DNA of 64,000 nucleotides, taken from assembly GCA_001599935.1 (NCBI GenBank), contig BCIJ01000011.1:520094-584093 (forward strand), given 5' to 3'. Made by a program: the position numbers and the translations under genes. The DNA comes from Holtermannia corniformis (lineage: Eukaryota > Basidiomycota > Tremellomycetes > Holtermanniales). Shown in pieces: positions 12,097 through 22,961 of this stretch (the first letter of the stretch is position 1; each line of letters opens with the position of its first letter). The notes beneath the pieces were generated by a model. The model saw only the letters and a list, made by a program, of their open reading frames with translations, made no database searches and was not told the origin of the DNA.

Positions 12097-13636
12097 TTAG
12101 AAGGCACTGGGTGAGGTTGCGACTGCACCACCGTCCGGGACTGTGCAGTGTCAGCGATCTTTTGAAGTGTTAGCGCACGCACTGATCGCTTGGCCGTTCA
12201 CACTGCAAAAGTCAGCATCTGCGGCTTGGCTGATTGTAGACTTACAAGACGCCGGCGTAGCTAGCCAGATACTGATCGGCGTGTGAGTTGCTTGCCGTAT
12301 AGCTCGACGCTCAGACATACCAGAATGGCAGCGGCCATGTCTTGCTCCGAGCCCGCGCGCTCAGCAGGCAAGCCCTTGCCACTGTCCGGCAGCTCGTTCT
12401 TGTGCGACTCTTCGTCCGACTGGCCGGCCGTCATCTCGCCTAGCTGCGTTAGCATCATCAAAGACGACGACTGGACGACGCACTGGGGAAGATACCAGGT
12501 GCAATCTGGTTAACCCGGATTCCAGACATTGCAAACTCGAGCGCCAATGAGCGCGTCATCTGACCCGTCAGTGTGCTGCTCCTCGACGCTCGCAAAGACT
12601 CGCGTGCACCATGGCAGCCTTGCTCGCTTGGTAGGCAAACTGCCCGCCGGTGGCAGACTTGAGGACACCGGAGATTGATGTCGTGTTGATGATTGTGCGA
12701 CGAGTACTTTGGAGTGTGTTGTTTCCCGAGCGCTAGCAGGGGAAGGAAGGACGCGGCGGTGAACTGTACAGCGTCAGGCATGACCAACGCAGACTTGTAT
12801 GTGACGCAGACATATTGGGCGATCACGTTGGTCTTGAGGATGCGCTCCCACCTGCGAGGGAGATGCGTGTCAGCACTGCACGCTGATCTGAAGCGGACGC
12901 ACTCGTCAAACTCGGAAAGCAGCAGCTGTTGCGACATCTTGTCCGCGTCGTCCGACTGCTCTGTATGCATGTTGGGACAGTGCGGCATCGGCTGTACAGT
13001 CACTCACGATAGCCCTCTCGCGAGCGCTCGCCGGCAACACCGGCATTGTTGCACCTTGCAGTCGATCAGCCTCGCTTTCACATATAGACAGCTACAGACA
13101 AGATGTTGATCCCGTTTGGGCTCTGCTTCTTGATCTCATCCACGATCGCGTTGATGCCCTGCTTGGAGGTGATATCGCCCGGGATGCTGATGGTCGTCAG
13201 CAACGAGCGACAAGCAGACGCAAGTACGCACGGGACGATTTGACTGTTGTTGGAGTACTTGCTTGCCACGGCTCGTAGCTTCTCCCGGCGCCTACCCGTG
13301 ATGAAGACCTTTGCGCCGTTTTCGACCATGGCGACTGGTCTGATGTCAGCGCTCGGAGGTGGAGGGCTCAATGCCGACTTGTTTGCATCAGGCCGATCCC
13401 AGACCCGCCACCGGTGACGACGGCAACGAGACCTACGAGCAGTCGTCAATACTGCTGTAGTGATAAAGTAGGTCAAACGCACCGTCCATTCGGAAGAGAT
13501 TGGCCGCCTTGAGGTGATCATGTCCTGTAACGGATGACATTGCGCGTTGTTGCCTACTGATTTCCCCGAGAGTATATTGCCGTGTTACTGATCGAGCTGT
13601 TGCAGGTGTCCTGAAGAGGACCCGGATGCGGTTCAT
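12097..13636 (-). CDS. Short-chain dehydrogenase/reductase
   Basis: A classical SDR with a Rossmann fold. Cofactor motif: VTGGGSGIGL. The arginine-bearing FITGRRREKL suggests NADP(H). The NNAG motif is restored by splicing, and the catalytic YxxxK lies in FAYQASKAAMVH. It is followed by LALEFAMSGIRVNQIAPG and the C-terminal YLASYAGVL-VNGQAIS-VPDGGA. The N-terminus (MNRIRVLFRTPATARSVTRQ) is basic and free of acidic residues, so mitochondrial import is possible. A later ATG (MSSVTG) or a 36-nt intron there is an alternative. One intron seems to use a GC donor. The gene diverges from GET1 with only 190 bp between starts. Confidence 0.87.
12560..12603 (-). other. GC-AG intron in the SDR gene
   Basis: Removing these 44 nt (5' GCGAGT, 3' gtcag on the coding strand) joins QASKAAMVH to MTRSLALEFAMSG, exactly as SDR proteins read. 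No nearby GT donor restores the frame. Confidence 0.7.
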
Positions 13637-13825
13637 GGTGTCCCAGCAAGCTGCAAGTGACGTTGGGTGCTGTGACGCTCAATCGGTGAAATTGGACTTT
13701 GCGCGGTGGAGGTCTTCGGAGATTATCGCAATCGCTAGCATTCCCGTAGCATCCCCCGTACCGTTCATGCTAGAGCGCTCGTTCCACGTTCAAGCCGTCC
13801 ATCCACAAACGACGACGGCAGCCGC

Positions 13826-14534
13826 ATGAACCTCGCGCTCCTCATCCTTCTCTGGGTCCTCGTGACCCAGTGTATCTCGTGGATCGGCAAATCCGTTCTA
13901 CAGAGCATCGTATGTCTCTTTACAGCGTCCAACGGGCGTAAGCCAAGCTGACACCACTAGGCATTCGCCGTGTACCAACGCATCTTCTTCGGCGCCGTCT
14001 CATCCAAGCAACGTACCCTGAAGAAGCAGATTCTGACAGACAAGGCCGAGCTTCAGAAGACGAGCTCGCAGGATGAGTTTGCAAAATGGGCCAAACTCAG
14101 ACGCAAGGTCGATAAAGGGCTTGCGGATCTGGAGAAGCTGAGTGCGTAGCTGGTCTACGCTGTGGCTGGTATTTGCGAGACCACAGCCTCGAGCTGACAA
14201 GAACAGACAACACGCTTACGGGCTCACGCACAAAGTTCAACACGACGTTCGCGACCCTGCTCTGGCTGCTCACGACCGGCGCCCAGTTCATCCTCGTGGG
14301 CTGGTATCGGAAATCGCCCGTCTTCTGGCTTCCGCAAGGCTGGGTCCCTGCACCGATCGTTTGGTTACTCGGCATGCCATCTGCACCCTATGGTCCGCTT
14401 AGCTGTGCACTGGGCAAAGGTAGCTGACCCGCTGGTGTGCAGGATCCGTCAGCTCGGGCGCGTGGAGTATGGTCTGCAAGAGGGTGATTGCGACCGTTGA
14501 GGACCTTGGGCGCGATCTCTGGGCCGGTGCGTAG
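13826..14534 (+). CDS. GET1: GET complex subunit Get1 (WRB/CAML receptor family)
   Basis: An ER membrane subunit that receives tail-anchored proteins from the Get3 ATPase and inserts them. An N-terminal membrane helix ([20 protein letters not shown]) is followed by a cytosolic coiled coil rich in Lys and Glu ([40 protein letters not shown]). Two further membrane segments follow ([20 protein letters not shown] and [13 protein letters not shown]). The length of about 180 residues and this topology are typical of Get1. Splicing of the last intron gives [12 protein letters not shown]. The ATG at 13826 is the first in frame. Confidence 0.9.
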
Positions 14535-14969
14535 CAGATCATGACGGCGTGCGGTGCTGACTTGGGCAAAGCCCACTCGGTGCCCGTCCCGGTTGCGACT
14601 GGCGGGGCGTCAAAGCCCATTGCAGAGGCGATGGTTGTCAATCTCGAGCATGACAAGCTCGACTGATTGGGATGAACAAATGCAAGTAATGATGCTGCCA
14701 GCTGACCCATGCGGTCCTCACATCCCTTGCGCGACTTGTTCAGATGGCAAGCAGTGACGGTACAGGCATATGCCCGATGGTCATTGCAAACGTTGTACGC
14801 CGGCAATTGTGTCGATCCACACTCAAGTGAACCGTTGTCAGTAAAGAACCCAACACGGTCAAGCTTGTCAGCACTCGAGCGTCGTGGCCGGCACCGTCGA
14901 GTCGAATATCGCACTGCATATCGACATATAACAACGACACGCACACACCCCCGCCCGTCAGCGAGACGC
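14535..14969. other. Intergenic between convergent genes
   Basis: A 435-bp gap holding the 3' ends of GET1 and RPL15. Long open frames on the minus strand here have no protein-like composition. Confidence 0.5.
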
Positions 14970-15221
14970 TTATCGGTAGCGGCGGAGCGAGAGCGTGTTG
15001 TGCTTGCGCCAGGTCGAGCGTCCAGGCTGGTGGTTGTGCCTCGAGCCCTTGCCGAGACCACGGTTCTGCTTGCCTTCGGAGGTGAGGCCGCGAGACTCGC
15101 GGTGCTTGTGGACGGGCTTGGTGATCCAGTTGATGCGCGGGTCGCGCTTGATCGCCTTGTGCGACGGGCTGGGGTGGGTTAGTGGGTATGTCTTGTGGCG
15201 CGCAGGCAGACGTACTCGACG

Positions 15222-15261
<40 letters not shown>

Positions 15262-15735
15262 TCCAGTACGAGTTCAAGCTGAACCAGAGTCAGTTTGCAA
15301 ACAAGGACTCGAGCGGCGCGCCGGTCTCGTGCGACTCACACCCGGAGGTTACCGCAACGCTTGCCGACACGCTCCTCGGCGGTCGACCGGAGACCACGCT
15401 GGTACTTGAGGTGGTTGATGCCCTGGCGCACGGGCTTACCGTACGTGGCACCCTTTGGCGCCGGCTTCTTGCGGTTACCACGGCGGACACGGACACGGTA
15501 GATGAGGAAGCCCTGCTTGGCCTTGTAGCCGAGGCGGTGGGCCTTGTCGGGACGCGAGGGGCGCGACGCACGGTGGATGACCGCGAGCTGACGGTACTCC
15601 CAGCAGCGGACACGCGAGAGGAAGAGGAGCACGCTGGGCACGTCAGCCTGGGCGACTAGACGAGCGTACCAAGCCAGTCACTCACTCGCTCCCCTTCTTG
15701 TTGTTGAGCTCGGCCAGATACTTGTAGGCACCCAT
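14970..15735 (-). CDS. RPL15: 60S ribosomal protein L15 (eL15)
   Basis: A core component of the large cytosolic ribosomal subunit. The sequence is almost diagnostic: [16 protein letters not shown], then [60 protein letters not shown], and the C-terminal [20 protein letters not shown] before NTLSLRRYR. It has about 204 residues, the usual length. Four exons are separated by short introns, the first only 16 codons in, a common place in ribosomal protein genes. The upstream region is shared with the divergent alpha-glucosidase gene. Confidence 0.97.
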
Positions 15736-15879
15736 TTTGCGGTCTTGATCCTACGCTCGCTCGGTTGGCGACGTCTTGGGATGGTGCGAGCCGTCAAAAG
15801 ATGCGGCCGTTTGTTCGAGGGGTTTGCACTCGCGCGGGAGAAAACGCCGAGGGGGGTTTGGCGTGACGGGCTAACACCT

Positions 15880-15898
15880 CGCTAGCACCGTGCTAGCG
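15880..15898. repeat. Perfect 9-bp inverted repeat in the RPL15 / alpha-glucosidase intergenic region
   Basis: CGCTAGCAC, one base, then GTGCTAGCG. It lies 145 bp upstream of the RPL15 start and could be a dimeric factor site. One such palindrome is about what chance gives in 64 kb. The rest of the 610-bp gap (15736-16345) shows no gene. Confidence 0.5.
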
Positions 15899-16345
15899 CG
15901 TCGATCACTCCGCCAAGTGCCCATCACCACGCTGGTCACTGCGTGGGAAGCTGCCGAGTGCGGGAAAGGACGTCGGCTGTGGTGCGATGCATGTCAGCTG
16001 CGCAGTGTGCTGCCCAGCCGCAGTGTGCTCCTCTTGCCCTAGCACTACCGCCACAGAGGCCCCGCACAACCTTCGGCGAGATTAGATCAGATCACCTGGC
16101 AGTCTGTCATCTTGCGACCTGACCTGCATGTGATGCAGGCTAGGCTGGATCCCAGGAATAACACGCAGCACGCTTCGCTCGCGATGCAAGTTCCCGAGGT
16201 CGTGCCGCTGTTGGCACAGACGATTGCTGATTCGACTGGCGCAAATCAAGACAAGCTAGAGCCAAAGGCAACACCGGGCGTGGTACTAAATCGCCTACGC
16301 CCGCGTAAGAGCTCCAAGGAGACAATCAGTATCGTCGCAGCGACC

Positions 16346-19300
16346 ATGCTCGCGTCACTGCTGCTACTCGTCCTCGCGCCAGCGGCTTGGTCGAGCTGTA
16401 GGCGGGATGGCTTAGCCTTGGCCCAAGCGACGTCTGCGGTCGGACCGTCGCCAATCTTGACGGGTGTCATAACAACCAACAGCTCACACTCGGGCGATAT
16501 CTCGAGCTGTCCAGGTGGGTCATCGTGGCTGTGCTCACGCTTAGCTCGACCAACACACCGCAGGCTACACCCTGAGCTCGCTGAACACGACCTCGACAGG
16601 CGGTCTTCTCGCTGCCCTCTCGCTCGGTGGCGCAAAATGCACCGCGTTTGGGTCCGACATTACCTCACTCACCCTCTCGGTCGAATACGAGACGACGAGC
16701 CGCCTGCACGTGCACATCTTCGATACCGCGCTGCAGCAATACCAGCTCCCCAACAGCGTTTTCCCGCGGCCATCGGCCTCCCCGTTACCCGCGGACGACT
16801 CAGACCTAGTGTTCAATTATACGTCTTCACCCTTCGAGTTCTGGATCTCACGCCGCGAGTCAGGTGATATCCTGTTCGACACTCGGGCGGCAAACATCCC
16901 GCCCAGGACAGATAGCGTCGAGATTGAAGGCAAACAGAGTAGCGCGACAGTGCTCCCAGGCTATCCCCTAGTGTTTGAAGACCAATATCTTCAGATTGCG
17001 AGCGCACTGCCTGCCGATACCAACATCTATGGCTTGGGAGAGGTCTTGGTGCGTTGCGCTACGTCGCGCTGATGTAGCGTGAGCGCTGACTGGCGCTGTC
17101 AGTCTTCATCTGGCTTCCGGCGCAACTCGTCTGCGACAGTCCAGACGTTTTGGGCACGAGACGTCGGAGATCCGATTGATGAGAACATGTGTATGTCGCT
17201 CTGCGTCCCCACTGGCACACACTACCGACTCGCTCACGCGCTGCTCAGATGGCTCACACGCAGTCTACATGGAGACGCGGTACGACGCCGACAAGAAGAA
17301 GAGCAACTCGCATGGCGTCTTTTTACTCAAGTATGTGGCGTGGCGCCAGCACAAGACGGCGGCGCTGATACCATATCACTCGTAGCTCGAACGGAATGGA
17401 CATCATCCTCCGAGACGGAGTGGTCGAATACCGTGCGATCGGTGGCACGCTCGATTTCTGTACGTCCCCACCCGCGGCTCTGCACCACCACTGACCTATC
17501 ACAGACTTCGTGTCCGGTCCGACGCCCAAGACCGTCGTGGAGCAGTACACCGACATTGTCGGCAAACCGCAAGTCATGCCGTTCTGGGCATTCGGCTTCC
17601 ATCTCTGTCGATGGGGGTATTCGAGCGTGGCCGAGACAAGGGAGATCGTAAAGCGGATGCGGGATTCCCGGATCCCGCTCGAGGTGGTAGGTTACCTCTA
17701 TGTGCCTAGCAGGATACTAGCTGATGCGTCGGTGCTGAACAGCAATGGAATGACATCGACTGGTATGTGTTGCCATGAACATTCGGACGGGGAACAGGCT
17801 GAAAGGTGACGGCGCACAGGATGCGAGCGTACCGCGAGTTCCAGTTTGATCAGAACTTTTCGCCGGAAGAGTACGGCGCGTTTGTGGATGAGCTACATGC
17901 GAACAACCAGTATTATGTGGGTACTCTGGCTTTACCTGGTCGAGTGGCAGTAAACTGATAGACTGGCAGGTGCCGATCATTGACGCCGCTGTCGGATATC
18001 TATACAATGATACAGACGTCGTCAGTCACTTATCGAGGAAGGGATCGAGCGTACGCTGACGCGCGAACAGTACGACACGTATACGCGAGGTCACGAACTC
18101 GACGTCTGGATGAAGAACCCCGATGGGTCGGAATACATCGGTCATGTACTTTTGATGCTCAGCTTGCGACTGACCGAGCACTGACGCCCACAGGTCTGGC
18201 CTGGATGGACCGTGTTCCCCGATTGGTTCCATCCGTCGATGCAGCAAGTATGGACAGAGGCCTTTGTCAATTTATCGCAGGTCATCAAGTTTGATGGCAT
18301 CTGGCTCGACGTCAGTCCCGCGCGAGGGATCGGTTGCGCGCAGCGCACTGACGCAAACTTGCAGATGAACGAGCCATCCTCGTTTGCCGATGGCTCGGCG
18401 CAAAACTCGACTCACAAACTGACGGCAGACGAGCTGCAGAACACCACGACGCCGTTTGCGCGTGAGTCTCGGTGTAGTTGACACTGCAAAACCCAATGTT
18501 GATACGGTATAGTGCCGGGCACACCGGGTGGACTGGTCACGGCGTATCCGGAGGGTTACAATTCGACGTTCTCGGGCACGAGCGGTAATATGGTGCGCTT
18601 GCTGCGCTTTGGCGGTGTTCATTGCGCGCTGACAGTAGGCAGACTGTAAACGGGACTCTGACGTATGGCGCCGGTGCCGCGACTTATCAAGCGCCAACGC
18701 GCCGCGACATGCTCAAGCGCCAATACGGTTCTTCCATCGCTCAGATCCCACAAGTCGACGAACCACCCTATGCAGTCAGTCTGACGTTGATGCGTCGATC
18801 ACAGCTCACACCCGCAGATCCGTAACGGCGCAGGCAGGCTCTCGGCCAACACCGTCTCGCCAAACGCAACCCACTATGGGGGCTTGCAAGAGTACAGCGT
18901 GCACAATGTGTGGGGCACGATGGAGGAGCAGGCGACGAGTCAAACTTTGCTTGAGATCACTCCAGGCAAGCGGCCGTTCATTGTCGGACGATCCACCTTT
19001 GCTGGAGCGGTGAGTGTCGCTGTGCTGCGGCTGAGAGTGCTTCGGTGCTGATGGGCCACAAGGGTCGTGTTGCAGCCCGTGCGTGGCATTCGGGTGATAG
19101 AGCGGGAGACTGACTTGTGGTAGACTGGCTTGGTGACAACGGCTCGACTTGGTACGTTGCGCAGGTGTCGCGCGAGCGAATTGACAGACGTTTAGGGACT
19201 ACATGCTTCGTTCGATCCAGGGCGTGCTGCAGTTCGGGCTGTTTGGGATCGTACGTTGTTCGCAGCCAGTTACGGTGCTGACCAGCTTTCAGCCCATGGT

Positions 19301-20460
19301 CGGCCCTGACACTTGTGGCTTTGTAGGTACCATTGTAGCCTCACAGGACCCTGATGACACGGCAGAGCGGGAATACGGATGAAGAGCTGTGCAACCGATG
19401 GATGCAGCTGTCTGCCTTCTATCCCTTCTACAGGGTACGTCAGTCTGTATTGACCTGCTGCTGGTACTGACCTTGCCGACTTGTAGAACCATAACGCCAA
19501 GTGCGCCGGTTCAAGCCTCAGTGCTCGCGACTGACACTGCTCACCAGGGCCGCGCTGAGCCAGGAACCTTTCCGCTGGGACTCGGTCGCTGCCGCTTCGA
19601 TTACGGCCATCAACGCGCGCTACCAGCTGCTGCCCTACTGGCTCACCTTGTTTGCCGAGGCTGGTACCTCTGGAACGTCAGTATGCAGTTCCACACAACC
19701 TCGGCTGACAACCGCCCACCAGTCCGCCCGTTCGCGCCCTGTTTTACGAGTTTGACGACCCGGACCTGTACAACATCTCGACCCAGTTCATGGTTGGCGA
19801 TTCCCTCCTCGTCACGCCCGTGCTCGCTCCAAACGTCTCGAGCGTGCGTGGCCACTTTCCAACGACGAACGGTGTCTCGTGGCGCAACTTTTTCACGCAC
19901 AAAGTCAGTCTCTTGCACACTTGCGCGCTTACCATGCTAATAGTATGCAGCGACTTGACACCTCGTCTGGCGACGTCGTGTCGGTTGATGCCCCGCTCGG
20001 CACTATCCCCGTCCACATCCGCTCTGGCTCGGTCCTGTTGCTCCACGCCAGGCCCGGATACACTCTGACCGAGACGCGCGAGGGACCGTACGCTGTCGTC
20101 GTGACGCTCGATGATGGCGGTGTGGCGAATGGTGTAGCCAAGATCGATGACGGGATCAGCCTGCCAGGTGCGTCTAGTGATTGCGCACAAGGTCGAGCTG
20201 ATTCACATTGTACAGTCGGCGATCAGACGCGCTTGGGTTTCAATGCGCAAGGGAACTGCCTGTCGTCGGCGCCTTCTGGTAGCTTCCACATTGACCAACC
20301 CATCTCGACCGTCACCATTCTTGGCGTCACAAGCAGGCCTGTGTCCGTCACGCTCAACGGAGAAAGCGCGTCGAACGTCACGTACACTGCGGACATTCAG
20401 AAGCTCGTCATCGACGGATTACATGGTGATCTCAATGAGAAGTGGGAGCTCAGGTGGTAG
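16346..20460 (+). CDS. Secreted alpha-glucosidase, glycoside hydrolase family 31
   Basis: A retaining exo-alpha-glucosidase that releases glucose from maltose and starch oligomers outside the cell. The signal peptide is [16 protein letters not shown]. Family landmarks in order: [24 protein letters not shown], the nucleophile motif [27 protein letters not shown] with the acid/base Asp, [10 protein letters not shown], then [20 protein letters not shown]. The C-terminal beta domain ([15 protein letters not shown]) follows. Many N-glycosylation sites fit secretion. At least 14 introns are present. The stretch around 19000-19140, between TFAGAG and WLGDNG, is spliced in a way I could not settle. 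It ends EKWELRW. Confidence 0.93.
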
Positions 20461-20561
20461 GAAGACAAGGACACTTTGTATGATAAGTAATTGATCGTGG
20501 ACGATTGCCTGTGCCTGGCGCTGCACCAAGTCGTGCGACATGGGATAGACGTGCAAAAGAC

Positions 20562-21204
20562 ATGCGGTGGACGACCATAGCGACGTTGAGCGTCATCGTA
20601 TTGCTGCAGGCGTGTCTCGTATGCCGTGCTGATACCGAGATTGTCAATTTTGGTCGCACGGATGACTTGGCTGCGTTGCCCGAGCATGTCAAGCCGTACG
20701 TTGCACAAACTGGGTATGACTTTATTGACTCTGTCGCCGCAAGGTCTAGCATCGCACCTGGCACACATGCAGTCGAGGTATCATGCAACACGAGCGAGCT
20801 TTGGCTGGGCTTGGCTGTGCCCGACTCGCATCCACGATGGTCTGCACGGTTGTCGTGGCCTGGTTCGGTGAGTTGACGTGCAACCTCTGTGTTGGCAAGC
20901 ACACTGACGCCAGTCCTAGTCTCCTACCAGGCTCACAACTCGCTTGCTTCGGGACACGACATGCTCACTAGGATCGGACATCATCCTACACATTACCGCC
21001 GAGCCCCTATCCCCACGCATCCCTTCATCAGAGGCTTGGAGTACACGTCTACATGTGACACTTGAGCCACTGGTGCTGGGCGTCATACCGGCAACGGCTG
21101 TACCGCTGATATGGACGATCTTGGCTATTGTGGCCGTAGGGAGCTACCTCTCACCAAAGGCGATCCGTGCCCTCGAGGGGATCAGGACATGGGCCGAGGC
21201 TTGA
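20562..21204 (+). CDS. Predicted type I membrane protein, function unknown
   Basis: Two exons give about 190 residues. A signal peptide (TIATLSVIVLLQACLVCRA) opens the protein. A lumenal region with N-glycosylation site NTS and the phrase ARLSWPGSSPTRL follows, and one membrane helix near the end (AVPLIWTILAIVAVGSYLSP) with a short tail ending RTWAEA. The acceptor is placed at tcctag because only that keeps the frame open. The layout resembles small accessory subunits of ER enzymes such as PIG-X/Pbn1, but no diagnostic motif was recognised, so no function is assigned. The start lies 101 bp after the alpha-glucosidase stop. Confidence 0.6.
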
Positions 21205-21587
21205 GTCTGTAGCAGGCTGGCATGCTACATGTAAGAGCATGGCAACGGTGACGGCAACAGCGGTGAGGGTGGGACAACCAACCGACGGTCATGGATCAAC
21301 TCGAAGACGGGGATGAGTCAAAGGACCCTGCATAGGTATCTAATAATGATCGTAAGTCTTGCACCGCGACGGTGCTTCCTGGACCTGCTAATTGACCCTG
21401 CAGGACCTATAACATGCGTGCACGCCAATGACCCGCACAGTCGGTTCCCTTGAGATCGCGAACAAAAAGACACGCGCTGGCGCCGATCATCCGCCCGAGC
21501 TATTGTTGTGCGATGCTGGGCTAGTCCAGCTCCATCGCAAGCCAGCGTGTGCTGCACCCGACCATCGACCATTCATCACCACTACGC
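21205..21587. other. Intergenic
   Basis: A 383-bp gap with no recognised gene or RNA. Confidence 0.5.
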
Positions 21588-22727
21588 ATGGCAGAACACT
21601 CCGAAGTCCTAGCCGATGGCTCCATCGTCACGCATGTGCCATCGGCATCATCGCCCTCGGGCTACAAGCGGATCATCACGCCGGCCGCGAATCCGGCCAA
21701 GCCGAAGAAGAAGAAGGGCGGCTTCTTGTCATCGTCGCCTGCCCCTGGGGGTGCCGGTGCGGCTGCGAGCCAAGCCATGTTTGCGGGCATCCCGGGATTC
21801 GAGGGTGCAAACGCTGCTGAGACGGGGACGGTGACGGTTGGCATGTTTGCACCTACGCTGCCTCCGACGCAGACACACAAGAAAGGCTGGTTCGGATCGA
21901 GCGCCAAGCCCGCCCGTAGGGCTCTGCCGGATCCGACTGCTACGACGGTACCGGAGATAGCCGCACCACCCGCATCCCTGTTTGGCAGCAAAAAGCCCAA
22001 ACCTCGTCTCCTGCCTACTGTCACGCCACCCGCGGATCCCAGCAGCAACCCCGCCGCCGACTTTTTGACGCACCCGCATCCCCTCCCGGCCAACTATGAG
22101 TACCTGCCGCGGAGCCAACGGCGGTACTACAAGGCGATGCAAAAGGAGCAGGTGAAAGCGATCAAGGCGCTCCAAGCGGCCGAACTGGATCGTCTCAAAG
22201 CCGAGCGCAAAGAGTCGGAACGGCTCGCCAAGATTGAGAAGAAGAAGCAAAAGGCGGCGGAAAAGTGAAGCCGCTATCGTACTGCAGCGGTCTGCGTGCT
22301 GACACTTTTGCACAGAGAGGAGTTGAAGAAGCTGAAAGAGCTCTATCGGCACCCGCACCGTGCTCGTCCGCTGCCACCTGTGACAGCGCCGCTATCGGAT
22401 CAGTGGAACTTTGCGCCGAAACCGCTCCCGAAGCCTACTGCGGCTGCAACTGTTTCGCCAGCGCAGCCGCAGAACGCTCAACCCGTCTACTCGTTCATGA
22501 TGTTGCCGACGCTCGAGGAGTTTGGCGTGCGGCGACCGCTGGATGCACCGGGCAAGCCGGGTGCTGGCAAGGAGCAGTGGCCGATGATGAGCCGCACGAT
22601 GGCCATGGTACGTATCATACCAATGCACTGGATCGTGTGCTGATGCCTGGGTTAGGCTCTAGTCGATCAGGAGCGTGAGCAGCAGCTCAAGATGGCCGGT
22701 CGGGGTCAAGTGTATGGTTTTTGGTGA
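21588..22727 (+). CDS. Disordered Lys/Pro-rich protein of unknown function
   Basis: Not recognised. Three exons give a protein of about 350 residues: a Gly/Ala/Pro-rich first half with KPKKKKGG, a tract PRSQRRYYKAMQKEQ that starts a long Lys/Glu-rich helix (coiled-coil-like, through LAKIEKKKQKAAEK and REELKKLKELYRHP), then Pro-rich sequence with the hydrophobic patch VYSFMMLPTLEEFGVRRPLD. It ends GRGQVYGFW. The regular frame over both introns, the ATG after upstream stops and the strongly biased composition support a real gene. A cytoskeletal or nuclear role is possible, but nothing proves one. Confidence 0.65.
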
Positions 22728-22961
22728 TTGGTGCATGGTCCTGTCCCGCCTCTTGATATGCAGGTCCCTACCATTCTCAGACTGTGCTGGCTACCGCTCG
22801 AGCTACCTCGCCGCTGTCTCTGCTCACGGATCTCATCCCACGCCCGCTGCCCACTGGTCATTTGCCACTGTGATTTTATGTAACTGCGCCCCGTGCATTC
22901 TAGAAAGTGCCAACCATTCACGACAGCTCGAGTGGTTGATCCTCTTCAACATCCTGCCAGC

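Noticed and set aside
14399..15061. 220-codon open frame on the minus strand
   Set aside because: It runs over the GET1 end and RPL15 exons in the wrong frame; its composition is not protein-like.
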